This document shows, one piece after another, positions 1 through 8,109 of a stretch of DNA of 21,049 nt; positions within the stretch are counted from its first letter, which is position 1; each line of letters opens with the position of its first letter. The DNA comes from a virus, in the IMG/VR virus record IMGVR_UViG_3300023084_000163, positions 1-21,049 of that record, one strand, 5' to 3'. The notes under the pieces were generated by a model, which worked only from the letters and a program-made list of their open reading frames with translations, ran no database searches and was not told the DNA's origin. The position numbers and the translations under genes were made by a program.

Positions 1-135
1 TACAACCCGTGTATCTTCAGTTACTGGATCACCTAAATCTACTACACTAAAGTTATCATTATGATTTCTATAACGCTCTTTTAGTGTTGTACCTCCTGTT
101 TTAGGACAGTGCGGAAAGACAATCATATCTTTCAT
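1..135 (-). CDS. Sulfotransferase family protein, N-terminal part (runs off left edge)
   Basis: Only the first 45 codons are in the window. The ATG at 135-133 overlaps the stop of the preceding gene in a TAATG junction, and a strong purine-rich ribosome site (AAGGAAGG) lies about 8 bases upstream, which supports this start; another ATG is at codon 4. Residues 5-18 read IVFPHCPKTGGTTL. This matches the 5'-phosphosulfate-binding loop of sulfotransferases (typical form H-x-PKTGGTSL), which in that family binds the donor PAPS. Known for the family: transfer of sulfate from PAPS to hydroxyls or amines of sugars and other acceptors. The catalytic and 3'-phosphate-binding parts are outside the window, so substrate and length are unknown. 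It ends a run of glycosyltransferase and radical SAM genes, which fits sulfation of a glycan or modified protein (inference). Confidence 0.7.
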   Translation of the reverse strand, partial: MKDMIVFPHCPKTGGTTLKERYRNHNDNFSVVDLGDPVTEDTRVV

Positions 136-683
136 TACATGTTCCTTCCTTGCAATCTCATCTTTATATGATTGATAAGATCATAGTCCAAGCTGTTCCA
201 ACTTGCAAAGTCAGCACGTAAACTGGTGTCCAGCATGTTGCTTTCAAATCTCGTGTTTACACTAATATTTCTATCTTCTACATCTAAAAACTCAGAAAGT
301 TTTTGATTAACCGTTTTCATATTATACGATTCATGATTAACAGTTTGTTCTTTTGGATACAAGTCTAATGCACTGATTTTAGGCCAAGTAATATAACTGC
401 TGAACCAAACAAAATCTCTAGTTTTAACAAATTCTCTGATATCTCTGATTCGTTCCAGACCCAATTGTTTAGTCATGTTGTTCTTTTCAATGAACAAATG
501 TTCTTCAATAGTTAGATTCTCTGGATTTCCTTTTTCGTCGAGACGATCAACCAACTGTTCAAACGCAGCATCAAACGGATCTCTAACTATTAAAATATTA
601 CCATCATCTTTTACCAATTCAAGATCATATGCATTGGCGATTGTTTCGTGATAATTGTAAGGAAAATGTATCAGTTTGTTCAT
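135..683 (-). CDS. Short sulfotransferase-like protein lacking a canonical PAPS loop
   Basis: A 182-residue protein. Residues 30-45 (ILIVRDPFDAAFEQLV) resemble the 3'-phosphate-binding segment of sulfotransferases (typical form FxR(D/E)P-x-(D/E)RxxS). The C-terminal WNSLDYDLINHI (about 162-173) resembles the NxLDYELY motif common near the end of that family. The loop that should carry PKTGGTS is absent: the N-terminus reads LIHFPYNYHETI, and the R-D-P motif follows after only about 20 residues, where family members usually have 60 or more. It could be a non-catalytic or divergent relative, an N-terminally shortened sulfotransferase, or a partner of the next gene, which does have the loop. The ATG overlaps the preceding radical SAM gene's stop (ATGA); the upstream ribosome site is weak, suggesting translational coupling. 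Assignment is by eye and moderate at best. Confidence 0.45.
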   Translation of the reverse strand: MNKLIHFPYNYHETIANAYDLELVKDDGNILIVRDPFDAAFEQLVDRLDEKGNPENLTIEEHLFIEKNNMTKQLGLERIRDIREFVKTRDFVWFSSYITWPKISALDLYPKEQTVNHESYNMKTVNQKLSEFLDVEDRNISVNTRFESNMLDTSLRADFASWNSLDYDLINHIKMRLQGRNM

Positions 684-1705
684 ATTTTTAACTTACTCAA
701 TATTAGATCTGTGTTACAGAAACAACTTTCTTTTTGACAAATGTACGGTTCTGTAGGCATTGTAAAATTCTCTGATTGATCAATTCTGCCAAGCCACCAA
801 ATACGTCCATGTTCATCTCTTTCCTCAGGAAGGCATGCTGCACCCGCAATCAATCCACGTTCATTTACAAATAGTCCGTCAATTCCTGCATTGCATTGCC
901 AGCCTTTAAATTGATTTTTTTGACTTGCGTACAATCCGTTTGTGTCAAAGATACTTTCTTCTTTGTATCTACCATCCAGTAACTGGTAGATAGCTGTAGC
1001 ATCAATAGGCATTGTGTACTGTTCATAACTCACATCAGGGTTGGCAGTTTTACGTTTGAAAGCAATTTTTTCATCTATCAAGGCTTGCTGCTCTGGAGTG
1101 TAAACATGTGGTTTTTCATTTTCAGTTAGCCAATCTGAGACAATAGGAACTTTTTCAACAAAAAACTGTCCCATCCTAGGCTCTGTTTTAAGTACATTAA
1201 AAAACTCAATACACTTGTCAAAATATTCTTGTTTTGGATGCATCATAATACGTACACCCAATAGTGTGTAAGGCCATAGTGTATCGATCACTTTAACACA
1301 GTGAGGAATACTTGTTTTTTCACTGTGAAAACTAAAACTTACCCAACGAAAACTTTTTTTGTGCTTTTCCCAGAACTTGATACTCTTACTACCGTTTGTA
1401 GTAAGTCCTACTTGCACACCTTGCTCAACTAGCCATGTTAAGAAGTCATCAAATATAGGCAGTGCAGTAGGTTCGCCACCAGTAAAGCTAATAATAAGTT
1501 CTTCGTCATCATTGAGATAACTTTTAACTTTGGACACAAAATCAATATAGTGTTGTAATTCAAATTGAGGACTTGTTCCTGCATAATTGTATGGATGACA
1601 ATACTCACAACTAAAGTTACACTTGTTGGTCAAGTTCCAATTGATGTGAAAGTAATTGTTATACTTTTGTTTGATTTCTACTAGTTCTGCACTATCCGAT
1701 AACAT
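680..1705 (-). CDS. Radical SAM protein with C-terminal SPASM/twitch-like Cys domain
   Basis: A 341-residue protein. The radical SAM motif CNFSCEYC places the [4Fe-4S] ligands at Cys29, Cys33 and Cys36; the SAM-contacting GGEP motif is at 76-79, followed by a TTNG motif. Such enzymes cleave S-adenosylmethionine to a 5'-deoxyadenosyl radical. The C-terminal fifth holds Cys271, Cys291, Cys323, Cys328 and Cys330 (C-x4-C-x-C at the end), a layout like SPASM/twitch domains that bind an auxiliary cluster, although it does not match the classic SPASM spacing exactly. Family members with such domains often modify peptides or proteins, for example by forming thioethers or C-C bonds; substrate here is unknown. 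It overlaps the preceding orphan gene by 14 bases, with a modest AAGGTAG ribosome site. It differs in architecture from the two radical SAM genes upstream, whose extra cluster domain is N-terminal. Confidence 0.85.
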   Translation of the reverse strand: MLSDSAELVEIKQKYNNYFHINWNLTNKCNFSCEYCHPYNYAGTSPQFELQHYIDFVSKVKSYLNDDEELIISFTGGEPTALPIFDDFLTWLVEQGVQVGLTTNGSKSIKFWEKHKKSFRWVSFSFHSEKTSIPHCVKVIDTLWPYTLLGVRIMMHPKQEYFDKCIEFFNVLKTEPRMGQFFVEKVPIVSDWLTENEKPHVYTPEQQALIDEKIAFKRKTANPDVSYEQYTMPIDATAIYQLLDGRYKEESIFDTNGLYASQKNQFKGWQCNAGIDGLFVNERGLIAGAACLPEERDEHGRIWWLGRIDQSENFTMPTEPYICQKESCFCNTDLILSKLKI

Positions 1706-2681
1706 TGTAATCTACTACCTTGTTGTATCCTGGCTTTGGCACAACATCAAATGATCCTATTTTCATCATGCCCCAGGTTAGCATGTTGTATCTATTTCTA
1801 ATGTCTGTTTTTTTAATTTTGTAGCCTCCCCAATAATTGTTGAGACTGTACTCTAAATGCTCCCATGTAGTATCATGATATCTAGAATCTCCACACCAAA
1901 ACAATAACTCTCCTGTATAACAACACTGTTGTTCTATCAAGTCAAAACTGTTACTGGTCATTTTTACAGCATTAAATTCTTCGTTATCATATATGTCTAC
2001 CATAATGCTGTCATAGTCATATCCTATCTGTGTAGGATATAAAAATATCTCTCCAGGATGACGTTCAAAACTAAATCTATCAACCCACTCGTCGTCTAGC
2101 AAGTGAAAGTTGTCGTGAAACTTTAAACCAAAGTTTTGTAAATTTTGATCCTGTGTTAATGAACTAGCAATCTCTCTCAGTAACTTCAGTGTATAAAATA
2201 TATCAACCAATTGATCGATGTGTTCTATTAAATGTTGATCATTGAGAACACGATAAATTGTAATGATCTGTGTTTGCATAGGATTGAGTATTTCTTGATG
2301 CACATGAAATCCCCAAGCACTGCTCATTGTTCCACTAAAAAGATTTAAATCTTCCATTCTAGGAATCAAGTTATCAATAGTACAGTAAGCGTTGCCGCTT
2401 GCCATCACAGTGTAACCTAATATATCACTGAGTTTAAAATTACCAACATCGTACTTTTTGGCTACTTTATTCCATTGATTGACTTTTTGATCTAGTTCTT
2501 TACTAACAAGGATAAACTTATTAAACGCTTCATTTTTGCTGTACACATTGTATTTGGTAACTTGAGGCAGTTCAAACATTTTCAGTTTGTCAATACCCAA
2601 GTCGAACCAATCAGTCCAAACATCGCATGTAACTTTTACTTGTTCATCTAATAGATTAGCCAGTGTTACTTCAAACTTCAT
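1692..2681 (-). CDS. Orphan 329-residue protein between radical SAM genes
   Basis: I do not recognise this family. It is soluble-looking, with no signal peptide or membrane segment visible. It is rich in Asp, Tyr, Trp and His, with short acidic/aromatic stretches such as FHVHQEIL and GDSRYHDTTWEHLEY (near residue 270), which could be metal or substrate contacts, but no named motif fits. Its ATG overlaps the stop of the radical SAM gene before it (ATGA) and its end overlaps the start of the next radical SAM gene by 14 bases. This wedge between two radical SAM genes with coupled translation suggests a partner, such as a substrate-binding scaffold or a second modifying enzyme (inference). No other function can be argued from sequence. 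Confidence 0.75.
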   Translation of the reverse strand: MKFEVTLANLLDEQVKVTCDVWTDWFDLGIDKLKMFELPQVTKYNVYSKNEAFNKFILVSKELDQKVNQWNKVAKKYDVGNFKLSDILGYTVMASGNAYCTIDNLIPRMEDLNLFSGTMSSAWGFHVHQEILNPMQTQIITIYRVLNDQHLIEHIDQLVDIFYTLKLLREIASSLTQDQNLQNFGLKFHDNFHLLDDEWVDRFSFERHPGEIFLYPTQIGYDYDSIMVDIYDNEEFNAVKMTSNSFDLIEQQCCYTGELLFWCGDSRYHDTTWEHLEYSLNNYWGGYKIKKTDIRNRYNMLTWGMMKIGSFDVVPKPGYNKVVDYNVIG

Positions 2682-3967
2682 TCATAGTGTCTCCACAATT
2701 GATAAAGTTCTGGAAAACTGTCAACAAAGCTGGTTTTTCTCATACGATCAATACTGCCAATATATCTATTGAGAGCATCCCACTTGTCGCTCCAATCCTC
2801 GCTGTTCATAAAGTCTACTACACTTCGCAATTCTTGTACTTTGTTTTTATCAGGATACTTTTCAATAAACTTGAGTAGTTTAACTGTGACTTGTTCTTTG
2901 ATTTCTTTGGGCAATACTTTGCTGCACAGATACTGCGGAAAGTGTAGTATGCCTGGATGGAACATGCCTTGATGATCATGTATGCCAATCTTTTTATAGT
3001 CTTTGGCAAATAACCATTCTGCAAAGTCTGGCAAATACCAAATATTAAGTGCGCTCACTGTACACAAGACTTTGCCAACAATGTGTGGGGGAGCATTTTC
3101 TACTTTGTCTAATGTTTTTTCAACTGTTGACCAATCTGTAGGATAACGTAGCCAATGGTTTTGATCACCCATGCCATCAATACTCAGCATAAGTTCTACA
3201 AATTTAAAGTTACTCCACAGCTCGATAATATCATCTGGCATGATAGTACCGTTGGTGTGATAACGCAATTCAATATTTTGTGCGTGTCCACTTTCTACAC
3301 ACTTTTTCAAAAAGCGTTTGTGATTTTTTAGATACAGTGGCTCGCCGCCTGCAAAAATAAAGTGACGCATGTTAGGCAACAATGGTTCGATTTCGTCAAT
3401 CCAAAACTCATCATCAGCTGCCCACTCAAAACTGTTTTGTTTGTGATCTTGAATTTTCCATTCCCAATCGTGCTTGACTTCGCCTTCGCTGTCAGCAGCA
3501 ATTGTTTCAGCAGCCTTGACCCATTTGCTTGAATCTGTAGGTCTACACATCACACACTGTACATTACAGGTATTACCCAAACGCAAATCCAATGTGATAA
3601 CTCCTTGGTCTAAGTGTCCATCTTCTCGAGTACTGGCAATGAGATTGTCAATGTATTCTCTGCCTAGTTTTTTACTCCAGAGATTGTTTTCATTCATTCT
3701 ATGACTGCGAATACCACTGGCTTCTTCTTTCCAACAATGTCTACAAGCAGGAAGTGCTTTGCCTGCTATCATGTCTTTGCGAGCGTTTTTAAAATAGTAA
3801 CTGTTCCAAACAGCGTCAATGGTAGCATTGTTTAGATTGAGTCTGTCATCGTCTGTTGGCTGCGCTAAACAACACAACAAACTTTTACCATTGGTATATG
3901 TTGCCATGTGTATCCACGGAAGTATACAAAATTTACTTCCGTGATCTTCTAGAAAATCTTGAGCCAT
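2678..3967 (-). CDS. Radical SAM protein with N-terminal twitch-like cluster domain (copy 2)
   Basis: A 429-residue protein. An N-terminal Cys domain comes first: Cys14 in FCILPWIHM, Cys32/Cys33 after a T-x-G turn, and C-x2-C at Cys75/Cys78, the order seen in SPASM/twitch auxiliary-cluster domains. The radical SAM core follows, with CNVQCVMC (Cys134, Cys138, Cys141), GGEP at 207-210, an HTNG motif and SIDGMG later in the barrel. The match to twitch-containing radical SAM proteins seen in phage genomes is good. Reaction and substrate are unknown; the family chemistry is radical modification started by SAM cleavage. It is a clear paralogue of the gene just upstream, with the same domain order and motifs but strong divergence, so an old tandem duplication. 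Its ATG sits in a TAATG overlap with that gene. Confidence 0.87.
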   Translation of the reverse strand: MAQDFLEDHGSKFCILPWIHMATYTNGKSLLCCLAQPTDDDRLNLNNATIDAVWNSYYFKNARKDMIAGKALPACRHCWKEEASGIRSHRMNENNLWSKKLGREYIDNLIASTREDGHLDQGVITLDLRLGNTCNVQCVMCRPTDSSKWVKAAETIAADSEGEVKHDWEWKIQDHKQNSFEWAADDEFWIDEIEPLLPNMRHFIFAGGEPLYLKNHKRFLKKCVESGHAQNIELRYHTNGTIMPDDIIELWSNFKFVELMLSIDGMGDQNHWLRYPTDWSTVEKTLDKVENAPPHIVGKVLCTVSALNIWYLPDFAEWLFAKDYKKIGIHDHQGMFHPGILHFPQYLCSKVLPKEIKEQVTVKLLKFIEKYPDKNKVQELRSVVDFMNSEDWSDKWDALNRYIGSIDRMRKTSFVDSFPELYQLWRHYE

Positions 3968-5307
3968 TAAATCATCTTTCTTATTGCTTGATATAAGTCA
4001 TCGTCAACAATACTAAAATTAGTATTGCGCTGTCTGTCCCATACTTCAGTCATCTTAACAAAGTCTGTTAGATTTTCTTTCCAGTTGTCCAACTGTTCTT
4101 GGTCCAAATAACCAATGATACCATCTACACTGTTTTTGATAAGCCAACTCTTTTCATATAACATACTACATTCGTTTTTGAATTCAATCAATCTATTTTT
4201 AGCATCTTGTCTCATTTCAACAGGCAAGTTTCTAACATCTAAATAATTAGGATGTGTGTTAATCAGTATGTCAACTCCTATGTGTTTCCAGTCGCTATCT
4301 GAATAGTATTCGTTTGTAAGATCATTTGCTAGATACAATATCTCGTGTATACGATTTAGATTGTAGATTTGCAGTACAGGAGTAATATTACTGTTTACAT
4401 TTGGCAAATCCAGCATACTGCGATAGTTACGTTGAATAATATCCCAACTCTTTGTGCCTCTGATGAATTCATTTACAACACCAACACCATCTAAACTTGC
4501 ATTGAGATCAACACTTTCAAATTTGCTGATACTGTCCAAAAACTTTTGATTTGCGTTTGTGCAGTTTGTGTTCATAAACACATTGATGTGACTACTGTGT
4601 CCTTGTTCTGCTGCTAGATTCAAAAACTCCATGTTGTTTTTGATCATAGTAGGCTCGCCACCAGTCATGTAAACTTTTCTTAGATTAGGCATCCATTCGT
4701 AAATGTTATCCCAAAAATCATCAGCATCAAACTTTTCTCTATACTCAGTACTGTTGATCCAGTCTGGGCGTTTGCCATATGTTTTTTCTTGGATGCGAGT
4801 ATAATCTTCTTCTACATCTGTTAGTTTGGAATCTTCTTTGGCAATAGTACTACTGTTAAAACTGTTGCACATTCTACAACTGAGGTTACACAAGTTGCCT
4901 AATCGCAAATCCAAGTACAACGGATCGTGTTCTTCCAATGCAAAATCATTAGCATAGCTAGCTTCTATACGTTCATGAATAGCTTCTTCACCAATTCGGC
5001 GTTCCCACTCGTCATTGTGCATTTGCCTAAAACTTTTTTTGCCGACTTCTTCTTGCAAGTAACAGTGCTTACAACTTTCAACACGCTCACCTTGCAACAT
5101 TGCCATGCGAATGTCACGCATGTCTTTGCCGTTCCATGCTTCTTTTAGTGTTGTTTTGCTGATGTCTAATATTTTACCGTCGTCGCCTCTGAGCACACTG
5201 GGTTTTGCGATACAGCAAAAATCAATGCTACCGCTGGTATTAACCATCATACTTAACCAAGGGTAAACACAAAATGTTTCCCCGTAAATTTCATCCCATT
5301 CAGCCAA
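3967..5307 (-). CDS. Radical SAM protein with N-terminal twitch-like cluster domain (copy 1, TTG start)
   Basis: A 446-residue protein. The N-terminal auxiliary-cluster domain has Cys13 (FCVYPWLSM), Cys31/Cys32, Cys79 and Cys82 (SCKHC). The radical SAM core has CNLSCRMC (Cys140, Cys144, Cys147), GGEP at 216-219, an NTNC segment where many relatives have TNG, and a SLDGVG motif. The start is the TTG at 5307-5305: no in-frame ATG occurs before codon 20, which would cut into the conserved FCxxPW motif, and a GGAAGA ribosome-site-like stretch precedes the TTG. The first 8 bases overlap the preceding glycosyltransferase gene. An ATG at 5300 overlapping that gene's TGA stop is in another frame. It is paralogous to the next gene. 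Likely a cytoplasmic peptide/protein- or sugar-modifying enzyme; substrate unknown. Confidence 0.87.
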   Translation of the reverse strand: MAEWDEIYGETFCVYPWLSMMVNTSGSIDFCCIAKPSVLRGDDGKILDISKTTLKEAWNGKDMRDIRMAMLQGERVESCKHCYLQEEVGKKSFRQMHNDEWERRIGEEAIHERIEASYANDFALEEHDPLYLDLRLGNLCNLSCRMCNSFNSSTIAKEDSKLTDVEEDYTRIQEKTYGKRPDWINSTEYREKFDADDFWDNIYEWMPNLRKVYMTGGEPTMIKNNMEFLNLAAEQGHSSHINVFMNTNCTNANQKFLDSISKFESVDLNASLDGVGVVNEFIRGTKSWDIIQRNYRSMLDLPNVNSNITPVLQIYNLNRIHEILYLANDLTNEYYSDSDWKHIGVDILINTHPNYLDVRNLPVEMRQDAKNRLIEFKNECSMLYEKSWLIKNSVDGIIGYLDQEQLDNWKENLTDFVKMTEVWDRQRNTNFSIVDDDLYQAIRKMI

Positions 5308-6280
5308 TTGAATCTTCCACTTGGTCTTCTCTTACCATTGCACCCAGTCTTGCTGGATTTTTGTAAACTCTTTTAAAGAACTTACTACCGCTTTTTCCCA
5401 AGTCACTGATTTCTAAGTCTAGTACACCTTTGATCTCTTCTCCAAGTTCAACTGTTTTAGCTTTGAGTTTATCGTAGTCCCACATCATTCCAGTGTTGAC
5501 ACACATTTCAGTACCGCCTTCGAACTCAGGAAACAGTTCTTCTTTGAAGTAATTGCTGAGCCAATCAAAGTCACGTACATTTTTCCAATCCCAACTGTGA
5601 CGATCAATATTTGTCATTTTAGCACCAAGTCTAGCACCATAAACTGCCCAAAGACCATTGGTAACATCTTCGCCTACACTCATCCAAACCAACAAACGTT
5701 TGTAGTTTTCATGATGAATTTTTTTAAGTTCTTTTGGATCAACTACATCACCGCCTTCTAATCCCATCTTAACGCCTTCACGGAACCCAGCCCGCCATGC
5801 TTGTAGAGGCGAACCATTGTTCATCACATCACAGTATACATTGTTCATTTGTACATAGTGAATATTCCAGCAAAAATCTACTTGAGCACGTTTATCACTT
5901 TCAGGTGCTGCTTCATGTGTACGCATACGCTCAACAACATGTTTAGGCCAACATTTGATACCACCATTGCCATACACCAATCCGTTGATTGTGTTTTTAC
6001 CTGCCCAACTTATAACATCGTCTTGTCTTATACGATCCATATCAACTTCAATATTGAAAAAATCTTCTCTGACAATATTGTCTGCATCAATGGTCACAAA
6101 TCTGTCAGTTTCACTGAGTTCTGCAGCGGCCTTGTGTGCTGCATCACTGCCCCATACTCCGTGACTGCGTTTAGCCCAAGGGCATTTTTCTAATAGATCA
6201 TTGTAATTGTGTTCAGCATTAGGCTCGTCATAACTGATAAAAACAATGTCAAATTCATTTATTGGTACTAGGTTAGACAT
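5300..6280 (-). CDS. Putative GT-A-fold glycosyltransferase
   Basis: A 326-residue protein. The N-terminus (DIVFISYDEPNAEHNYNDL, residues 11-29) looks like the first strand and nucleotide-binding turn of a GT-A glycosyltransferase. The segment FVTIDADN places a D-x-D-type metal/nucleotide-sugar motif at Asp65-Ala66-Asp67. A Gly/Trp-rich segment (NGGIKCWP, about 125-132) could be the acceptor side. I recall similar proteins from marine T4-like phages, but cannot run a search. Known for the fold: transfer of a sugar from a nucleotide-sugar donor; donor and acceptor are not predictable here. The start overlaps the preceding gene by 8 bases with an AGAGGA ribosome site. Its sequence differs clearly from the two GT8-like genes upstream, so it is probably a different family and step. 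Confidence 0.7.
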   Translation of the reverse strand: MSNLVPINEFDIVFISYDEPNAEHNYNDLLEKCPWAKRSHGVWGSDAAHKAAAELSETDRFVTIDADNIVREDFFNIEVDMDRIRQDDVISWAGKNTINGLVYGNGGIKCWPKHVVERMRTHEAAPESDKRAQVDFCWNIHYVQMNNVYCDVMNNGSPLQAWRAGFREGVKMGLEGGDVVDPKELKKIHHENYKRLLVWMSVGEDVTNGLWAVYGARLGAKMTNIDRHSWDWKNVRDFDWLSNYFKEELFPEFEGGTEMCVNTGMMWDYDKLKAKTVELGEEIKGVLDLEISDLGKSGSKFFKRVYKNPARLGAMVREDQVEDSIG

Positions 6281-7283
6281 TTAATAAGTCCTCTTCGATT
6301 ATGTCAAATGTGATATTTCTATTATCACCGACTGCTATAAAGTTACAGTTTTCTAAGTTACTATTTGTTGTAAGATAGAATTCATTGTTAAACCCTACAT
6401 CAGTTATTGGGATATGCAATGGTTCCATCAATTGATTTGGATTGTTTTTCTTAACCACATACAGTTTTAAGTTTGTGTAAATTCTATGTTCATGCGGATT
6501 TAAGAAATTGCTTTTTAACCAGTAGTGTTCATCACGTTTGATAATAGTAAACGTAGTGTTCACTTCTTGTTGTTTTTTACTTATCACAAGTTCATTTCTG
6601 CGTTTATCGCCTCGACTTGTAAAGTCAGCATTTACAAAATGACTTTTACGTTTTATACCATAGTTTTTGAAAATCTTTTTAGTTAGTATGTTTACTTCGC
6701 CTAGTCCGCAAACATTGCGCACATCACTTAGATCATACATAACAAAACCTTTTACGATCAGTTCTGCTGGATCAAGTTCTACAGTGTCTATCAGAAAGTT
6801 AGGATCGTTTTCTTTAATGAGATACAGTACAATCTTATCGTACTTTCCACCTTTTTCAGGGTTAATACTAACATCTCTAAACTGCCTTTTACCTGTCATT
6901 TTGTACAGTGTTTCTTGGCTAAAGTTTACTTCCATCTTCCAACTGTTGATGTAAAAAACAATGTTAACATCACTTTGTTTATCTGTAACAGGAACACTTG
7001 TTAAAAAGTTTTCACTGTCTCTGATACGCAGTACATCACCTCTTTTAATAAGTTTGTATCCTTCACTCAGTTCAACAACTGAATACTTTTTAGGATCTAC
7101 AACACCCATTAAAATTTGTCTAGCATCTTCATCTTCTGTTTTAAGATAAGGATGACGTATACGTTCCTTGGGCTTATTGGTTACAGTAATAATGTCGCCT
7201 GTTTCTTCATCGAAGTACACGCACCATTTTACTTTACGTTTAGCCTCTTTCTTGTCTTTCAGTAAGACGGGTTCTAAAGACAT
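6273..7283 (-). CDS. Unknown protein with internal duplication, within the glycosyltransferase run
   Basis: A 336-residue protein that I do not recognise. It is rich in Lys, Asn and short beta-type segments. Two parts of about 100 residues look like copies: KIVLYLIKENDPNFLID (about 151-167) matches LKLYVVKKNNPNQLMEP (about 273-289). Similar strand patterns occur before and after (a charged strand about 45 residues earlier; a Leu/Val strand, an Asn and a Gly-x-Gly-like turn after). This suggests two beta-sandwich-like domains, which could bind sugars or proteins (inference). The ATG at 7283 gives a 44-base overlap with the preceding glycosyltransferase gene; an AAAGAG ribosome-like site lies 6 bases upstream and the next in-frame ATG is about 58 codons later, so I keep this start. 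It lies between glycosyltransferase genes, so an accessory or acceptor role is plausible. Confidence 0.72.
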   Translation of the reverse strand: MSLEPVLLKDKKEAKRKVKWCVYFDEETGDIITVTNKPKERIRHPYLKTEDEDARQILMGVVDPKKYSVVELSEGYKLIKRGDVLRIRDSENFLTSVPVTDKQSDVNIVFYINSWKMEVNFSQETLYKMTGKRQFRDVSINPEKGGKYDKIVLYLIKENDPNFLIDTVELDPAELIVKGFVMYDLSDVRNVCGLGEVNILTKKIFKNYGIKRKSHFVNADFTSRGDKRRNELVISKKQQEVNTTFTIIKRDEHYWLKSNFLNPHEHRIYTNLKLYVVKKNNPNQLMEPLHIPITDVGFNNEFYLTTNSNLENCNFIAVGDNRNITFDIIEEDLLNV

Positions 7284-8109
7284 CTATTACTCTTTGATTT
7301 AAAAAATTTTCATCGCTGTAATGGATAATTCCATTATTCATCACGCTGTTTTCAATTTGTATTTTACCGTTATCACTGATCCAGACGTTCAATAGATCAG
7401 TCCAGCCTTCTGGCATTTCTTCGTGCCACACTCCTTGATTCTGTGTGTTAATATCATAATGATTTCCTAGAAAATACTTAACTTCGTCTTCCATGTCAAC
7501 ACAATGCGTTATCAAGTTACACAGTATATTTTTGTTAAATGATTCTGGCTTTTTTTCTGTAAAAAATTTGTTATAAACACTGCGCCAATTTTGCATCACA
7601 GGGTCTGCCATTTTAAACCATTCTGCTGCTTCTTTTGTTTCACTGCGCCAATAAATCATGTTGTTGTAATTTTTAGGCAATTTATATGCATCTTCGAAAT
7701 CAAACTTAGGCCAAGGAGCAGCTGGTAAATTTCTAAATGTAAACGCATTACCGGGCATAGCAATATCGTAACTTTCTAAACTTTCCCAAAGATCGTCAAC
7801 GTCAACGTTGTGTAATATTGTATCAGCATCTAAATAAATTGTGCGCTCAAAAGGAGTACAATGATACAACTGCCAAAGATTCATGCCATGAAAGCCATCT
7901 TTGTATGCTGTATTACCGTATGGTAGTTCAACAATATAATCAAATGCATGATGGTATTCTTCAGGAACAGTGTCGCTTTTTTCTTGGTCAACTACAAGGC
8001 AAAATTCTGCTTCAGGATCTGACAATTTCAAACTTAGTGCAAGTCCGTAACAGTATTTGATTCTATCTTTTTCAGTGTTGATCCCTAGTGAAATAAATCC
8101 TCTATTCAT
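7240..8109 (-). CDS. GT8-like glycosyltransferase
   Basis: A 289-residue protein. Residues 85-97 (TPFERTIYLDADT) carry the strand plus D-x-D motif (Asp94-Ala95-Asp96) typical of GT8/glycogenin-like enzymes, where it binds the divalent metal and the nucleotide-sugar donor. A late GIIHYSDE segment (about 263-270) fits the conserved H-x-metal-binding end of the GT-A domain. Family role: retaining transfer of a hexose or similar sugar from a nucleotide-sugar. Acceptor unknown; virion fibre or surface glycan is plausible from context. The ATG overlaps the preceding gene's stop (ATGA) and is preceded by AAGGAG at 7 bases, a strong site. The TPFERT-strand-DxD segment is shared with the gene upstream, so the two are paralogues. 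Confidence 0.82.
   Translation of the reverse strand: MNRGFISLGINTEKDRIKYCYGLALSLKLSDPEAEFCLVVDQEKSDTVPEEYHHAFDYIVELPYGNTAYKDGFHGMNLWQLYHCTPFERTIYLDADTILHNVDVDDLWESLESYDIAMPGNAFTFRNLPAAPWPKFDFEDAYKLPKNYNNMIYWRSETKEAAEWFKMADPVMQNWRSVYNKFFTEKKPESFNKNILCNLITHCVDMEDEVKYFLGNHYDINTQNQGVWHEEMPEGWTDLLNVWISDNGKIQIENSVMNNGIIHYSDENFLNQRVIDVFRTRLTERQERG

Noticed and set aside
2818-3024. Minus-strand open frame of 68 codons inside the second radical SAM gene
   Set aside because: Out of frame within a gene with clear motifs, so a shadow frame.
5849-6193. Plus-strand open frame of about 114 codons opposite a glycosyltransferase
   Set aside because: No ribosome site, no family resemblance, and it lies wholly within a well-supported gene on the other strand.
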